From contig WPIO01000064.1 of assembly GCA_009760855.2 (NCBI GenBank), forward strand, positions 1,530,001-1,594,000: a stretch of 64,000 nt of DNA, read 5' to 3'. The notes beneath the pieces are model-generated. The model was not told the DNA's origin. It ran no database searches and saw nothing but the letters and a program-made list of their open reading frames with translations. This stretch comes from Cristatella mucedo (Eukaryota; Bryozoa; Phylactolaemata; Cristatellidae). How positions within the stretch are numbered: the first letter of the stretch is position 1; every line of letters starts with the position of its first letter. A program made the translations under genes and the position numbers. This document shows positions 32,426 to 54,544 of the stretch, piece after piece.

Positions 32426-34205
32426 TGAATGGCTTCCCGGCAGCACTGCGTCCCACAGCTTGTGGGCCCGGCGTTCACTGGCGTCATTGGTTTGGAGAAG
32501 TTTACTTGCGAGAATTGAGAGGCAGATGTGGAGCACCCGGGCCAAGTTCTACTTTACAGCCAACGACCTGCGTCGGTGTCGTAAACGTTCCGTGGATGAC
32601 GCAGGCAGATGACGTAAACGGTGTCGCAAACGGTGATGAGAGACGTTCCATGGATGTCGCAGCTCTTGCTGCTTTGCTGAGCTGCAGGAATGACGAAGAG
32701 CACAAATGTCAAGGTCAAGCAGAGCGAGAGTTTGACCGGCGAACGGCAAAGGCTATGTCAATTCTCGTCTTGGCTGTCTCGGATTCTGCGTTAATGAGTT
32801 CCTGCATTGATGCCATCGATGCTATCGATTCTTCGGAGGCGGAAGCGAGATGCCATGTGCGACGCTTCGAGAACGCTGATGAGTAGACTACTTCTACATT
32901 AAAAGCTCGCATCAATCCGAATGCCATAGGATGACTATCTCCAGGACTATGCAAACGAAGTTGAGTCAATTGCCAATCAGCTGCTAGCTGCTGGCGATAC
33001 CAGCGATACAGAGGAGCAGATTGCCCTCCGCATGCTTAATGGGCTACCGGACTTGTGGTAGCCTCTAATAAGGGCAGTTGGAGCAAGGGACACGCGCCAC
33101 TTAATTCTTTACTTTGAGCGGAGCGCGGTGTTGCATGAGCGTCTGAGGCGGTAAAATCGACCTTCCCCTTGACGTGAGCGTGAGCGAGATGGCTCTTGTG
33201 GCTTCGAGTGAGGTCCGGAGAGCCAGCAAGGCAGCGGCTACTGCCGCTGCCGCTCAAGGAAAACAGCATACTTCCAAGTTTACTAGTGTCACTACTGTTT
33301 GATAGTCGGTCAGAAGGCCTCGTAGTGCATTAAAAAGGAAATCGAAGAGAATGTCAAACCCTGGGCCAACACAGCAAATAATGATTGCTTCACGGCCGAC
33401 TCGACTGATTACAAGCTTCGATCACAGCTCGAGTGGCTAATAGACTCCGAAGCCACACAGCATATGTACTTAAAGTCCGAACTATTTACCAACTGCGAGA
33501 AAATTGCTCATCGCATCGCGGTGGGTGAGGGCGAAGTGCTTAATACGACTGGCATTGGAACGTGCGTGTTCAGCTGCGTGTTGACAGTGCATGGCGAAGA
33601 GCTGAAAGGTGAGATATTTTATTATTGTAACTAGGCTTATCAAGAACCTCTTTACGCTAAGCCAATGTGTCAAGAGAGGCTATGGGGTGGAGTTCGACGG
33701 CGATCGTGAGTCTTTTACCGACTCTTCGTCAACAGACGTGGCTGCTTCTGGCATAAGACAAGGGGTACTTTTGTATCTGCTAGATACTTCTGTGAGACAG
33801 AAAACAGCATTGGCTGCTCACACATGTAAATTCATCTCTGGTGATATGACGAACCTTTACTCTGACAATGGTTCGCCAGAATAGGATGCTACAAAGCTCC
33901 TTAAATGACCTACTCTAGCAGTGTTTGGGCAACAGGTACTAGCTGCAACTAAAAATGCGTCTACGACTCAACCTACTTGTGCAATATGGGTTAGCGGCAG
34001 AGGCCCTGATTGCTTGCAGCGATTAGCCCACGACCTTGCATGATGCTGTGAGCAGCATGGAAGCACATTTGTGGACGACTGCTATTGATGACGAGCTTTC
34101 TTCCCTACGCGAGATGAGGTCGCCCGACTACCCGAGGGCCAGCAAGCCATCAGATGCAAATTTGCATTCAACGTGAAGCGAAATTTACAAGTGTTCTAGA
34201 GCCCG
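32426..34205 (+). mobile_element. Ty1/copia internal region relic: gag, protease and start of RT
   Basis: Decayed LTR-retrotransposon coding region in several frames. The gag-like part (32640-33060) has DRRTAKAMSILVLAVSDSAL and SIANQLLAAGDTSD...LNGLPDLW. A defective CCHC zinc knuckle (near 33285: CHYC with G-Q in place of G-H and a stop) follows. The protease-like WLIDSEATQHM (near 33430) has Glu where DSG is expected. An IKNLFTLSQCVKRGYGVEF segment (33645) follows. Near 34040-34195 the pre-RT block EAHLWTTAIDDELSSLREM continues into RLPEGQQAIRCKFAFNVKRN after a frameshift. The RT catalytic core and RNase H were not found. This is an old, non-functional copy. Confidence 0.8.
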
Positions 34206-35240
34206 CTTCTGTAACCGCGAAGAAACTCGTCCCCCGGCTCTCTACCGGTGGACTGTGAGATGCAGTGCTGCAGTCCAGTTAAAACACAAGCGGCTACAAC
34301 TGGGCGCCGAAAGCGACAGTTTATTGTGGGCCTGTTAGTAGTGGTTACGCGCCGGCGAAAGCGCTTTACGCGGCGCGAACCGGACCGACAGAGTTAACTT
34401 TGCGAACTCCCGAAGCCCGACTATGTAAGTACCCTATGCGCGCGTCGCTAGCGATTGTCCCAACCCCGAAGGCGGGTCGCTACAGCACCCCAAGATACGA
34501 GCTGCTAACTGAGTAGCCGCAGAACACAACATTGCAGTCTTAAGTTGCACGTAGCTGCTCGTCGCCGTAGGTTCGTCTCTCGTGCTCTCGAAGCGTAGCC
34601 TCGCATCGACTACGGAAGCTGCAGCCCCGAGCTCTGTCAGTCGTCCCATTATATTCTCTCTCTTCTAAACTCCTGACCTCGCGCGTAGCTGCTATTTCTA
34701 ATTCAGCATATTAGTCGGTGCAAATCCTGACCGCATCTTCTGCACCAGGCTTCATTCTAACTTTAGTGGGTGGACCAGGAGTCGGGCTTGTACTAGGTGT
34801 CCTAGTCGAACCCGCTAAGGCAAGCACATCAGTTGCCCCATCTCCTAACCGCATCGCCTGCACAGAGCTCCACTCTCACCTGAGCTAGGTGGGTCAGGAG
34901 CTGGGTCTGTACTAGGTGCCCTAGTCGACCCCGCTAAGGCAAGGGCTTCCGCGGCTAAGCTGAGAGCTGCCCTACTGCACTCCTATGCTCACGGCTATTT
35001 TCAAGTGGATGGCATTGAATTCAAAGACGTTTTCGCCAGTCTTTCGGTACAAATCTCTGAGAACTTTCTTGTCCAATGCTTCCGTGATGGAAGTAGAGAT
35101 CCATCAAATGTCTGTTTGAGCTACTGCTCTTGGACATCGTCCATCGCGTCACCGGCACCGGCTGCTCAGCGAGTGTTGGCTGAATTCTTTTTAAGCCAGT
35201 GTGCCAGAGCTATGCCACGTGGTTTTCACATTGACCTCCA
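34205..35240. repeat. Unclassified region with a two-copy tandem repeat of about 120 bp
   Basis: Copies at about 34725-34825 and 34845-34945 share CCTRACCGCATC, CTGCAC, GTACTAGGTG.CCTAGTCGA and CCCGCTAAGGCAAG. The rest of the interval carries no recognised gene; it may be sequence associated with the copia element. Confidence 0.55.
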
Positions 35241-35241
35241 A

Positions 35242-35600
35242 TGCAGCACCGGCTGACTCAGGACACTAGGTCTATTTTTGGAGCCGCAGACACCACTGAT
35301 TGGCTGGAGGTCACGTGTACCCGGGCCAATTGAACTAGGCCCAGTCCACATCAGCTACGGCCGATCGCAGCGTGTCCCTGAAGAGAAGCTGACGGCATTA
35401 AGATCGCTATGCACGATGGCTTGCTCTGCCAATAGTAATCCTTTTGGGCTACTATATATTGAACCTATTTTATTGCTAATACATTTTCCGTCTTTGCTAC
35501 GGTGTACGGTATTATTTGTCGGCTGTGTTATTAAATATCATAATTTTCTCGACCGTCGACCACGGTGAATGGCTTCGTGGCAGCACTGCGTCTCAAATTT
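35242..35600 (+). mobile_element. Second copia LTR-like copy plus gag start
   Basis: Matches the split LTR at 30799-32425 along its length and continues a further 25-30 bp into the same ATGGCTTC..GGCAGCACTGCGTC gag start. Including internal sequence after the LTR means this is more like the 5' end of another copy than a 3' LTR of the first. Confidence 0.65.
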
Positions 35601-35603
35601 ATT

Positions 35604-35795
35604 CCAGCATTTAGCGGGTTTTCGCGATTCGTCCTTCGGGTGCCTGTGCATGCTTACACTTGCCGGCTGCTTGCGGATGTTACTACCAATCGTTTTGGAG
35701 AAGTGCTCTCTAAACTGTACCTACAAAGTGCCTGGAAAGGGATTCAGCTCTCCGAGGGCGCTATTTAAATCTATTATTATGATCATGATTATTAC
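35604..35795 (+). mobile_element. LINE-A 3' UTR copy
   Basis: CCAGCATTTAGCGGGTTTTC, GCATGCTTACACTTGCCGGC, TACAAAGTGCCTGGAAAGGG, CTCTCCGAGGGCGCTATTTA, then an ATTATTATG-rich end. It interrupts the second copia LTR copy. Confidence 0.8.
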
Positions 35796-37160
35796 CCTTA
35801 TTATCCGACGGAACGCCCTCCGCGAACAAAGTAATGGGGTTTCTTCACTGAGAACCTCGAAGGGCGTTTACTTTACTTCATCTGAAGTCATAGTGAGCTG
35901 TGCCTTGTGCTTCTAACTAGTGAGCTGTACGCTATGTTTGGTGCTGTGCAGAAGTGTACCTCTGTGGCTGTCAATGCTCCACTAGCATTTTTCACGAGAC
36001 TGCAAGGTACTAGCATCCGTTACGGGGCCTGTGTTTGTACAAGCTGATTTTAGTAGAGGAACTGTTACAACTGGTACTTGGACTCGTGACATTCTGGTAG
36101 GGCAGTAGCCTCCATCGGTCGCTCAACTGAACCTTAAGTTACTGTAGGGACGAGGCTGCCTCCGGCACTGCAGCTCTCTAAGCCTGCAACCGGACGAACT
36201 TTCTGCCCGTCAATAACGCAGCAGGCGGAAGCTGCTGTCTGCCCCAGGTTGCCGCAGCCAGCCAGCCAGCGCTAGCGTCGAAGGCGTCTGGCTGAGCACG
36301 CAATTGTCGGCTCTTTGCGGGTCGGGCAGATCAGCAGGAAAAGCAGACGGCTAAGCAGCCCAGCAAGAACTCGAAAGATGCGTTCAATAACTTGCGCTCA
36401 AGCAGACTGCCCAAGACGACGTTATGTGGCTGCTTGACTGGGCGGCCAACCGATCATATTTTACAAAACGAACGACTCTTCATGATGACTTCAGAGCTAA
36501 ACATAAGCAATAGTTCTGTCAACCTACTCATACTATCGCGACGGTCTGCTGCAGTCTTAAAAAAGACTGAGTGCCCTTCAGAAGAGTACATGCCATTCAC
36601 TAGCTGGAGGCTCACAAGCATAATTCATAGTGGCCATTTTTCAAAACTGCGCCACAGTGTTTACCTAACAGGAGCTACACACACACTCGAAGCACTGACG
36701 AAATGATTCCTCGTATTCTGGTGGAGCACATAATCCCAGCGTTCTCTGTAGCCTGCTACGATGCAGGTGTACGCTGGCAGCTATTGTTCTCTGTATTTGT
36801 GTCGAATACGTCTCATCTTTCTTCCGAAGGCTACTCATCGGATGAGTGCATTCCTACTACAAGCACGCTGCTGCTAAGAACCCGAGGATTGTCTTAGCTG
36901 CTGTATAATCGAGACTTCTAGCCGTCTTGGCTCTTTTCAGTCTTTAAAAAAACTCCGCTCAATCTGCAAACGAGTGCAGGACGTACGTAAGCTACAGACT
37001 TAGAGGCACCGCATCAGCAAGCGATTTTCCGTCACCCGCGTACTGGACGCACTGACGAAACAAAGTTCGCAGTAGTAAGATAGAGTAGCCCCTCGTGTAG
37101 CCTGCGAATATGCATGCACTGCTAGGTATTGTTATCGGCATCAATCCAATGAGTTATTTG
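35796..37160. other. No recognisable feature
   Basis: Unique-looking sequence with only short open frames. No domain, RNA or known repeat family was recognised. Confidence 0.35.
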
Positions 37161-37165
37161 CGACT

Positions 37166-37400
37166 CAGCTTTTCTCTGAGGCTCCGAATCCGGCTGCCAA
37201 TTGCATTTCTGCATAATCACGGTTGTCTCGGGTCAGATTTCTAAGGGCATAGCGAAATCTGCCAGAACCTGTCCACGTTCCTAATAGAGCTGAATCAGCA
37301 GCCGGCATGTAAGCGCTGGCCCTGTCCACCATTTCAATGTCAGCCGTTAAATGCGTCTTGAGCAAATTGACGTCAATGGTGCGAGCTCGTTTGTCGTCCT
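37166..37400 (-). other. Unassigned minus-strand open segment with splice-like acceptor
   Basis: On the minus strand TTTGCGTTCCAG| is followed by an open stretch reading DDKRARTIDVNLLKTHLTAD and on to GASEKS-stop. It resembles a terminal exon, but no homology was recognised and the acceptor has a poor pyrimidine tract. It could be a chance ORF. Confidence 0.2.
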
Positions 37401-37792
37401 GGAACGCAAAGTGAAGCAAAGGTCAGCGGCCTCGCTCACTTAAAAGCAGAAGCGCATTAGTGGCTACTTGCTCTAGCTCGCAACGAGCAAAAAGGAGCAG
37501 GATCTTCTGCAGGACTCGAGCCCACGACCTGACTAGTGAAAGGCGTGCAGAGGTGCATACATATCAAGTCCCAGAAACGACCCCTTCGCACTCTATTTGA
37601 TGAATGGCGGTGGGTAAGAAAAGTTGAAGCAGCTCACAGGGCAGTCGTCAGGAGCGAGATCTGCTGCAGCACTTGTTATCCAGCAAGCTTGTTTTCACTC
37701 TGCAGATTCCTATTGATGCAGCGTATATCAGTCTGTAACTCTGCAAGGCCACAAAGACTAAGTATGTGCTACGCTGGAGTTTTCTACAGCTA

Positions 37793-38330
37793 ACTCAAAA
37801 CCCTAAGCGGCTATCGGTTCGCACTAGGTAATCAATAGACTTTATCTCACTCAAAAAAAAGAGAGTAGCAGCTCAGGATGGCTGGAAAGGATGTGCCACA
37901 AGTCGACAGCAGCAGAGTAAATCTTGGTGTGTCATAATTGTGGAAGGCAATTCTTCTATCTGGGACGTGCAAAGCAAAAGCTTCTATCACCGGCTGTCTT
38001 TCAGCATAGGAATATAACAGCCAATTTATTGTCCGTAGACAACCTGAGGGCATGAGGAGGCTGAAACTGGTGCTGCAGTTCAGCTAGGTGTGAAGGAGAG
38101 AAGCCATGGCTTGCTATGCGAGTCTGAGTAAGAATTTTACGCCTTTGATCGACCTGGAGCCATCGAAGCTCCTGCAGCGAAGGAGACCAGCGGTGGATGG
38201 ACCTCTGGGTTTTGATGACTAATATTGCAGCCATATTCATCGCCAGCGGCAGAGGCTCTCTGGATTTTTCCGTAGCCCACCCCAAACGAAATTTCGGACG
38301 TCCAGCCTACTCAGAATCGGGTTTAGTAGC
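37793..38330 (-). mobile_element. LINE-B 3' part (inverted, decayed)
   Basis: The plus strand contains CCTAAGCGGCTATCGGTTCG, GTAGCAGCTCAGGATGGCTG and, from the minus strand, SPSLQELRWLQVDQRRKILT-like coding. Heavily mutated. Confidence 0.8.
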
Positions 38331-38569
38331 TATCTGTGGTGGCAAAAAATTATACATTGTCTACCGACCTGAAGCCCAAAAAATATTATCTTCCAGCTGC
38401 TCTAATCTACATTAAATAACCAGCCAGCGATCAAGCCTGACCTCCGCTTCTAATCCGCAGCCTTTATAGTGATTATCTCGAATCGCTCCGCAACAATATA
38501 CCGGTCCTGCCGCGCGGTTAAGCACCTACTTGCCAAAGCCGTCTTCGGCTAGTCATTAGTCAGGCCTCT

Positions 38570-39200
38570 GTCAGGCGGGTGCTTTGCGACTGCGTCGCGA
38601 TTTCTGCGGCTCGAACTCGCGCGAGAAGCCGCCACACAACCAAAAAGGGCGAAGAAAGGGGCGGCACCAAGGAGCTCGACGACGCAGGGCAGCCACTGCA
38701 GCCCCTGACTGCTTGGCTAGTCGCGAAGAGCGGCTGCTGCCGCCGCTGAATGGAAATCATAAACGAGAAGAGTGGCACGCCCGAGTCACCCTTATTAGGA
38801 AAGTCGCTTCGTACACCTAGCAGCGCATCTAGCGCGCCGCCGTATCCGGTGTCTCTTCGCGGCCGCAGTATTCAGAGCCGCAGCAGCTGCTAGTGGGCGG
38901 GCGGAGCGCCGGCGGAGCGGCCAGGCGGCTACAGTGTGCACGATTGCGTCAGGCGGCTGCGATCTTCGGCTGCCCATGGCGTCGGCAGAGCTGCCGGTCG
39001 CAGCGCCGCACGCCCGTTCGGTCGAGATGTGCGGCGGCGATTCATCAAAGCCAGAGCCAGAGCACTCAAGCGCCGGCCGCGGTTCTCGCGTGGGCTTATT
39101 GGACAGCCGGCCTGGACTCGGCAGCTTCGGAAAAGTAGAGCGACACCGTGCTTCGCCGATTCGGTAATCCTCACTGAACTCGAACGCAGCTAAGCGGTCT
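38570..39200. promoter_or_regulatory. GC/CpG-rich block, possible promoter
   Basis: Sharp rise in GC and CpG with several overlapping frames on both strands. A plus-strand ATG at 38977 opens MASAELPVAAPHARS... and meets GTAGAG at about 39135, a weak first-exon candidate. No conserved protein was recognised. Confidence 0.3.
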
Positions 39201-39684
39201 CGTGTGAGAAATGTGTAGTCAATCAAACTAAGACGGAAACATACGGTAATAGCACGGCTGGGTGGCTGATTCTTCATTTTGGCGCATCCTGAAATTGACC
39301 CTATATATATAGACTGCAGCTGTTGACTCAAACGTCAGCGGCCAGCATCCAATGCTCCGAAATCGCACGGCGTACTCTTGAGACAAACACCCTCGCCTCA
39401 GCTTGTCCATCACTAGTATGAAAGGAAGTCGTCTGATAACCCCCAGGGCTCCGGCGGTTCGCTAAAACAAAACTTCATTCATCACAATTATGAGTTTATC
39501 TCTTCGGAAGGGTAACTCGGGGCATCCAGCATTCAACTACATACAACACACCGATGCTAATGAAAATAACAAGCGAAAAATTTGCACAACCCAGCAAGAG
39601 AACTAAATCACTCTCCCCCTCTCTCTCTAAATACATTAAATAAGTCAGAAAGAAACACGAAAGCAGCTGCTGCGATAAAGTAGT

Positions 39685-39694
39685 TTTATTTATT
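39685..39694 (-). promoter_or_regulatory. Overlapping AATAAA polyadenylation hexamers of the CREC gene
   Basis: The plus strand reads TTTTATTTATTTAT, giving two overlapping AATAAA hexamers on the minus strand about 305 bp after the KDEL stop codon. Position and strand suit the 3' end of the CREC transcript. Confidence 0.6.
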
Positions 39695-39998
39695 TATCAC
39701 ACCTAAACCGCCGTGAATAGCATTTCAAACGAGCGCCCAGCAGGTTGCAGATCAGTTTCAGCGAGCGGCATTCGGGCTGGTCATCATATCGAGCGTAATG
39801 TAACATGAGAAAAACAGAACAATACAAAACTTCCGGCGAATAGCGGCTGCACAAATACGTGCATAACAAGTCCACGAGCAAATCAGCTCACGGGCACCAA
39901 TCAAGTGGAATGCCTGGCCGTGCGCCAGAAAGACTGCCAGAAAAAGTAGCCGGATGCGTTACCGGAAGAGCTGGAAGACGCCGGCGGCTGCACAAGTA

Positions 39999-51280
<11,282 letters not shown>

Positions 51281-51433
51281 GAAAAGAGAGAAATCCGCTG
51301 CAGCTCAGAGCTGTACGTCCGAGCTCGAACGCTCTTTGAGCACAGTTGCCACGGCACGAGCACGCGTCACGAGTGCTCGTGCCGAGCGCACACAATCAGA
51401 CGACGAGCAGTCGCAGCGCAGTGGCTGCACGGA

Positions 51434-51598
51434 CATGTTGAGGGGTAAGGTGCTCGCTCTTGTAGACCTAGGTCCAAGGCTTCGAGTCGTGCAGTAAATG
51501 ATCCTTTATTGCTCACTGCAAGCAGTGGTGATAGCGGTTTGATATGCTCTTCTGCTGCTATACAAATGACACGGGGTTGAATCGGCTACAATTTTTTC
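51434..51598 (+). mobile_element. SINE family 1 copy upstream of the CREC start
   Basis: GTTGAGGGGTAAGGTGCTCG, a degraded box B region, AATGATCCTTTATTGCTCAC, GCAGTGGTGATAGCGG, TGCTGCTATACAAATGACAC. It lies about 150 bp upstream of the CREC ATG and could overlap its promoter. Confidence 0.8.
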
Positions 51599-51965
51599 AA
51601 CTTCGATTCTTTGCATTGCAAGGATGCGGGCTCGGCGCTTTTCTGTAATCCCTCGAGGTCGACATGCAAATGCTGCTATACAACACTATCAAAATAGGCG
51701 ACGGGCTGCCAGCCAAGGGTGTCTAAGCCAGCCTATATGCTACGTTCATCTCCGGTGACGAAGGATCCCTTAAAGGTCCACTGATTTGCTCTGCTCAAGT
51801 CGTCAGTTAGAGTGGCCTAGCAAGACTTTTAGCAGGTCCAAACCTTCGATGGTTGCCTGACCATCCCCTTGCTGTCCCGATCGTTTGTCAGACTAGGGAG
51901 ACCACACCGCTTTGTCGATTTCGACAGTCCCAGTTGAAATTGCTTCTTAATACTGCAGCAATAAT

Positions 51966-52330
51966 ACAATGAATCTCTGTCTGTAACTTTAAAAAGAATA
52001 TATGAGTGCTACGTACGAGAGTTTTCCGTTGAGCACTCATAGCCTAGGCGGTGTTCGGTACGCACATGGTAGCCAACAGACTTGATCTCACGAAACAAAG
52101 AAAGTACGAAGCATTGCTGAGTCGGGCAGAAGGGCAAGGGCAGTTGAGGTAGAGAGTAGCATGAAAGTAGCAGCTCAGGACCGCTGGAAAGGATGTGCCA
52201 TAGTCGGCCGCAGGAGAGTAGTTGCCGTTTCGTAAGAATTGTGGAAGTGAGTTCCGCATTTGATGATCTCCAGAGCAAAAGCTTCTGACGTCAACGCTCT
52301 TCAAGTGGAGGAATGCACTGTTCGGAAATG
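51966..52330 (-). mobile_element. LINE-B 3' copy (inverted)
   Basis: AATGAATCTCTGTCTGTAAC, CACTCATAGCCTAGGCGGTG, GGTAGCCAACAGACTTGATC, GTAGCAGCTCAGGACCGCTG, then inverted coding for the SLPQFLRN region. Confidence 0.88.
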
Positions 52331-53165
52331 AACTCGTATCAAGGTTCAAATGCAGTTCCCATATTTTTTTTCTTCGTGAAGGCGGTAATTCTGCCTCATT
52401 TCAATCGCCTCTTCGATCGCTTTGTCAACACCACAATATCTCCGAATCTGGCTGCAAAGTGAATCACCAACAGTTGATGACCTCTGGCCTATATCACTCT
52501 GCCTTGACGAAAGCCTTTTTTGCATTCAATGGGGCATCATTTTTAGCACGACACAACAACATTAGTTAGGCGCCATTTAAAATTATTTACCACTTCAGGA
52601 TGTGTTTTCTGGTATCATTTTCTTCCCCTGAGCCTGTACATGAATGGAGCTACTTTGCCTAATATGAATTGATACAGCGATTAAGGTGTGCTGCTGCAGA
52701 GCCAGTCCCGGCTGAAGAGACCTTAGCCATCTTAACCGTTATTAATACTCAGTGACAATTACTGTTACTGCATACATTTGACGGTACCTGCCAGTCAGTT
52801 GCTGATTAATGCTTTGCCTACTCTCCAAACGTGACAGCTGTTTGATTTCAATGACCTTAAAGCCACATTACTAAGTAGCAACAGGCCGGAACGGCATGCA
52901 CTGAAGCTACGACGGGCAGTGACTGCACTGTAGGCCAGGTTTCAACTTCTAATCATTACCGAATTGGCACATACCGGGTGCATACTGATGCAACCTGGTG
53001 CGAGCCAACCTTGCCACACTCGGGAGGCAAGAAGAATATCATGTTATAACATGACTTCAACCAGAGCAAACAGTGGTGGCCAGTCTGACAGCAGCAGGCT
53101 GCTGACCATCTAGGTAGGAGAGGGAGATGCAACAGGTAGAACGAATATGGAAGCATCGCCTTTTT
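52330..53165. other. No recognisable feature
   Basis: No exon, RNA or known repeat family was recognised. Confidence 0.35.
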
Positions 53166-53167
53166 AT

Positions 53168-53682
53168 TGCAGCATTTGGTGGGTCTTTGTGATTCGTCCT
53201 TCGTGTGCATGTACCTGCTTACACTATATACCTGCTGCTTCCGGTTGTTATCACCAAATATTAAGTAATGCTTAAGTAATTTCTTTTTGTGCAGCATCTG
53301 TAAGGTGCCTAGAGCAGGGGTAGGCAAACTTTTCGGACAACTAGGCCATTTCAGGTCAGGCCCTATGGAGTGGGCGTGGCCAGACGAACAAATAAACAGT
53401 CGTAACAGACGCGTCCGGCGATTCTAGGGGTGGACATTTATCATTCCTCACCCACTGGACCCTTCTGTTTCATACAAGCGCCTGACAGCAGTTCAAGCTG
53501 CAATCAGCAGGACGATGAAGGGGAATCAAGACAATTCAACTCTTAGGGGGCCGCTAAGCTGGACTGTGGACTGGAGCGCTAGCTAGGCCAGATCTGGCCT
53601 AAAGGCCGGAGTTTGCCGACCTCTGGCCTAGAGAGTGATTCAATTCTCCGAGGGCACTATACAAATATATTATTATTATTAT
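53168..53682 (+). mobile_element. LINE-A 3' UTR copy interrupted by a hAT-like MITE
   Basis: GCAGCATTTGGTGGGTCTTT, GTGCAGCATCTGTAAGGTGC, then the MITE, then CTAGAGAGTGATTCAATTCTCC and GAGGGCACTATACAAATA(TTATT)n. The two halves join cleanly once the insert and one duplicated octamer are ignored. Confidence 0.88.
53315..53625. mobile_element. hAT-type MITE, 311 bp, with perfect 8-bp target duplication
   Basis: Terminal inverted repeats CAGGGGTAGGCAAAC and GTTTGCCGACCTCTG pair at 13 of 15 positions. They are flanked by the identical octamer GCCTAGAG at 53307-53314 and 53626-53633. CAG ends and 8-bp duplications are the hAT hallmark. There is no transposase frame, so it is non-autonomous. Confidence 0.93.
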
Positions 53683-53896
53683 ATGTCGGTCACGTGAGAG
53701 AAAATGAGCACGGTTGACATCACCCTATCCAGGAAATGGATCACATGCAAATATGCCGGGACGTAGCATTGCAAGCCCACAGAGTTGCATTCATGACTTG
53801 GCTTGAAGTATTGACGAGAGATGCACTGCACGAAAATAGCGTAACAATCGGTAAAGTGCAGAGAGCATCGGTGCTCGTCCTCCCTCCCTCCCCTGG

Positions 53897-54086
53897 TGAG
53901 CCGTGATGGCACACTAGGTAAGGCGGTTGCTTTCACGACCTCGGTCCCGAGGTCGTGGGTTCGATACCTGCGGTGGGCGATCCTTTATTCCCACTGCAAG
54001 TGGTGGTGATAGCCGTAAAAGGCTCTTCTGTCGTTATACAAAAAGAGGCTGTTTAATCAGCTAGGATTTATTTTATTATTATTTAT
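53897..54086 (+). mobile_element. SINE family 1 copy
   Basis: GTGAGCCGTGATGGCACACT, GGTCGTGGGTTCGATACCTG (box B), GGGCGATCCTTTATTCCCAC, GGTGGTGATAGCCGTAAAAG, TACAAAAAGAGGCTGTTTAA and an ATTATTT tail. It is very similar to the copy at 21686. Confidence 0.9.
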
Positions 54087-54544
54087 TCCTGTCAGCCACT
54101 ACGCCCTGGTTTAGCTCAGAGGTAAGTAAGGTGCTCGAACTTAACGACAACTCGAGCAGCTCCCGGCAGCAGCACATACGAAGCGCCTGGATAGAGACTA
54201 CGAGTTCTCTCAGGGTCGTACAAATTAAGTTCATTTGCTATGCAAGCACATGCAGCCAGCAAAAAAGGCCTCGAGTGATGGATTCTGTCGAGCACCTTGC
54301 TGCGTTGCCGACGCCTCACTAAAATGCAGCATTTAGCTCCCTTGACGATGTTCCAGTCAGCTTCAGTCGGATTACAGGGGCCAATCCGCCAAGAGCTGCA
54401 TGCTGTGACCAAGGTTAAAGTCAGTCACGTCCGAATGCCCCCCCCCCCCATGCCAGCCGAGGCCACGGGCAGACTGGGCACAGTGCTGCACAAACCTAAC
54501 AAGGCAAGAGACATGCGCATGCACACACCTACGCACGGGCTGCT

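Noticed and set aside
54297-54544. Upstream extension of the 415-codon frame at 54297-55544
   Set aside because: Only the part from about 54545 is LINE-B coding. The upstream residues have no similarity to the element and come from a chance in-frame junction.
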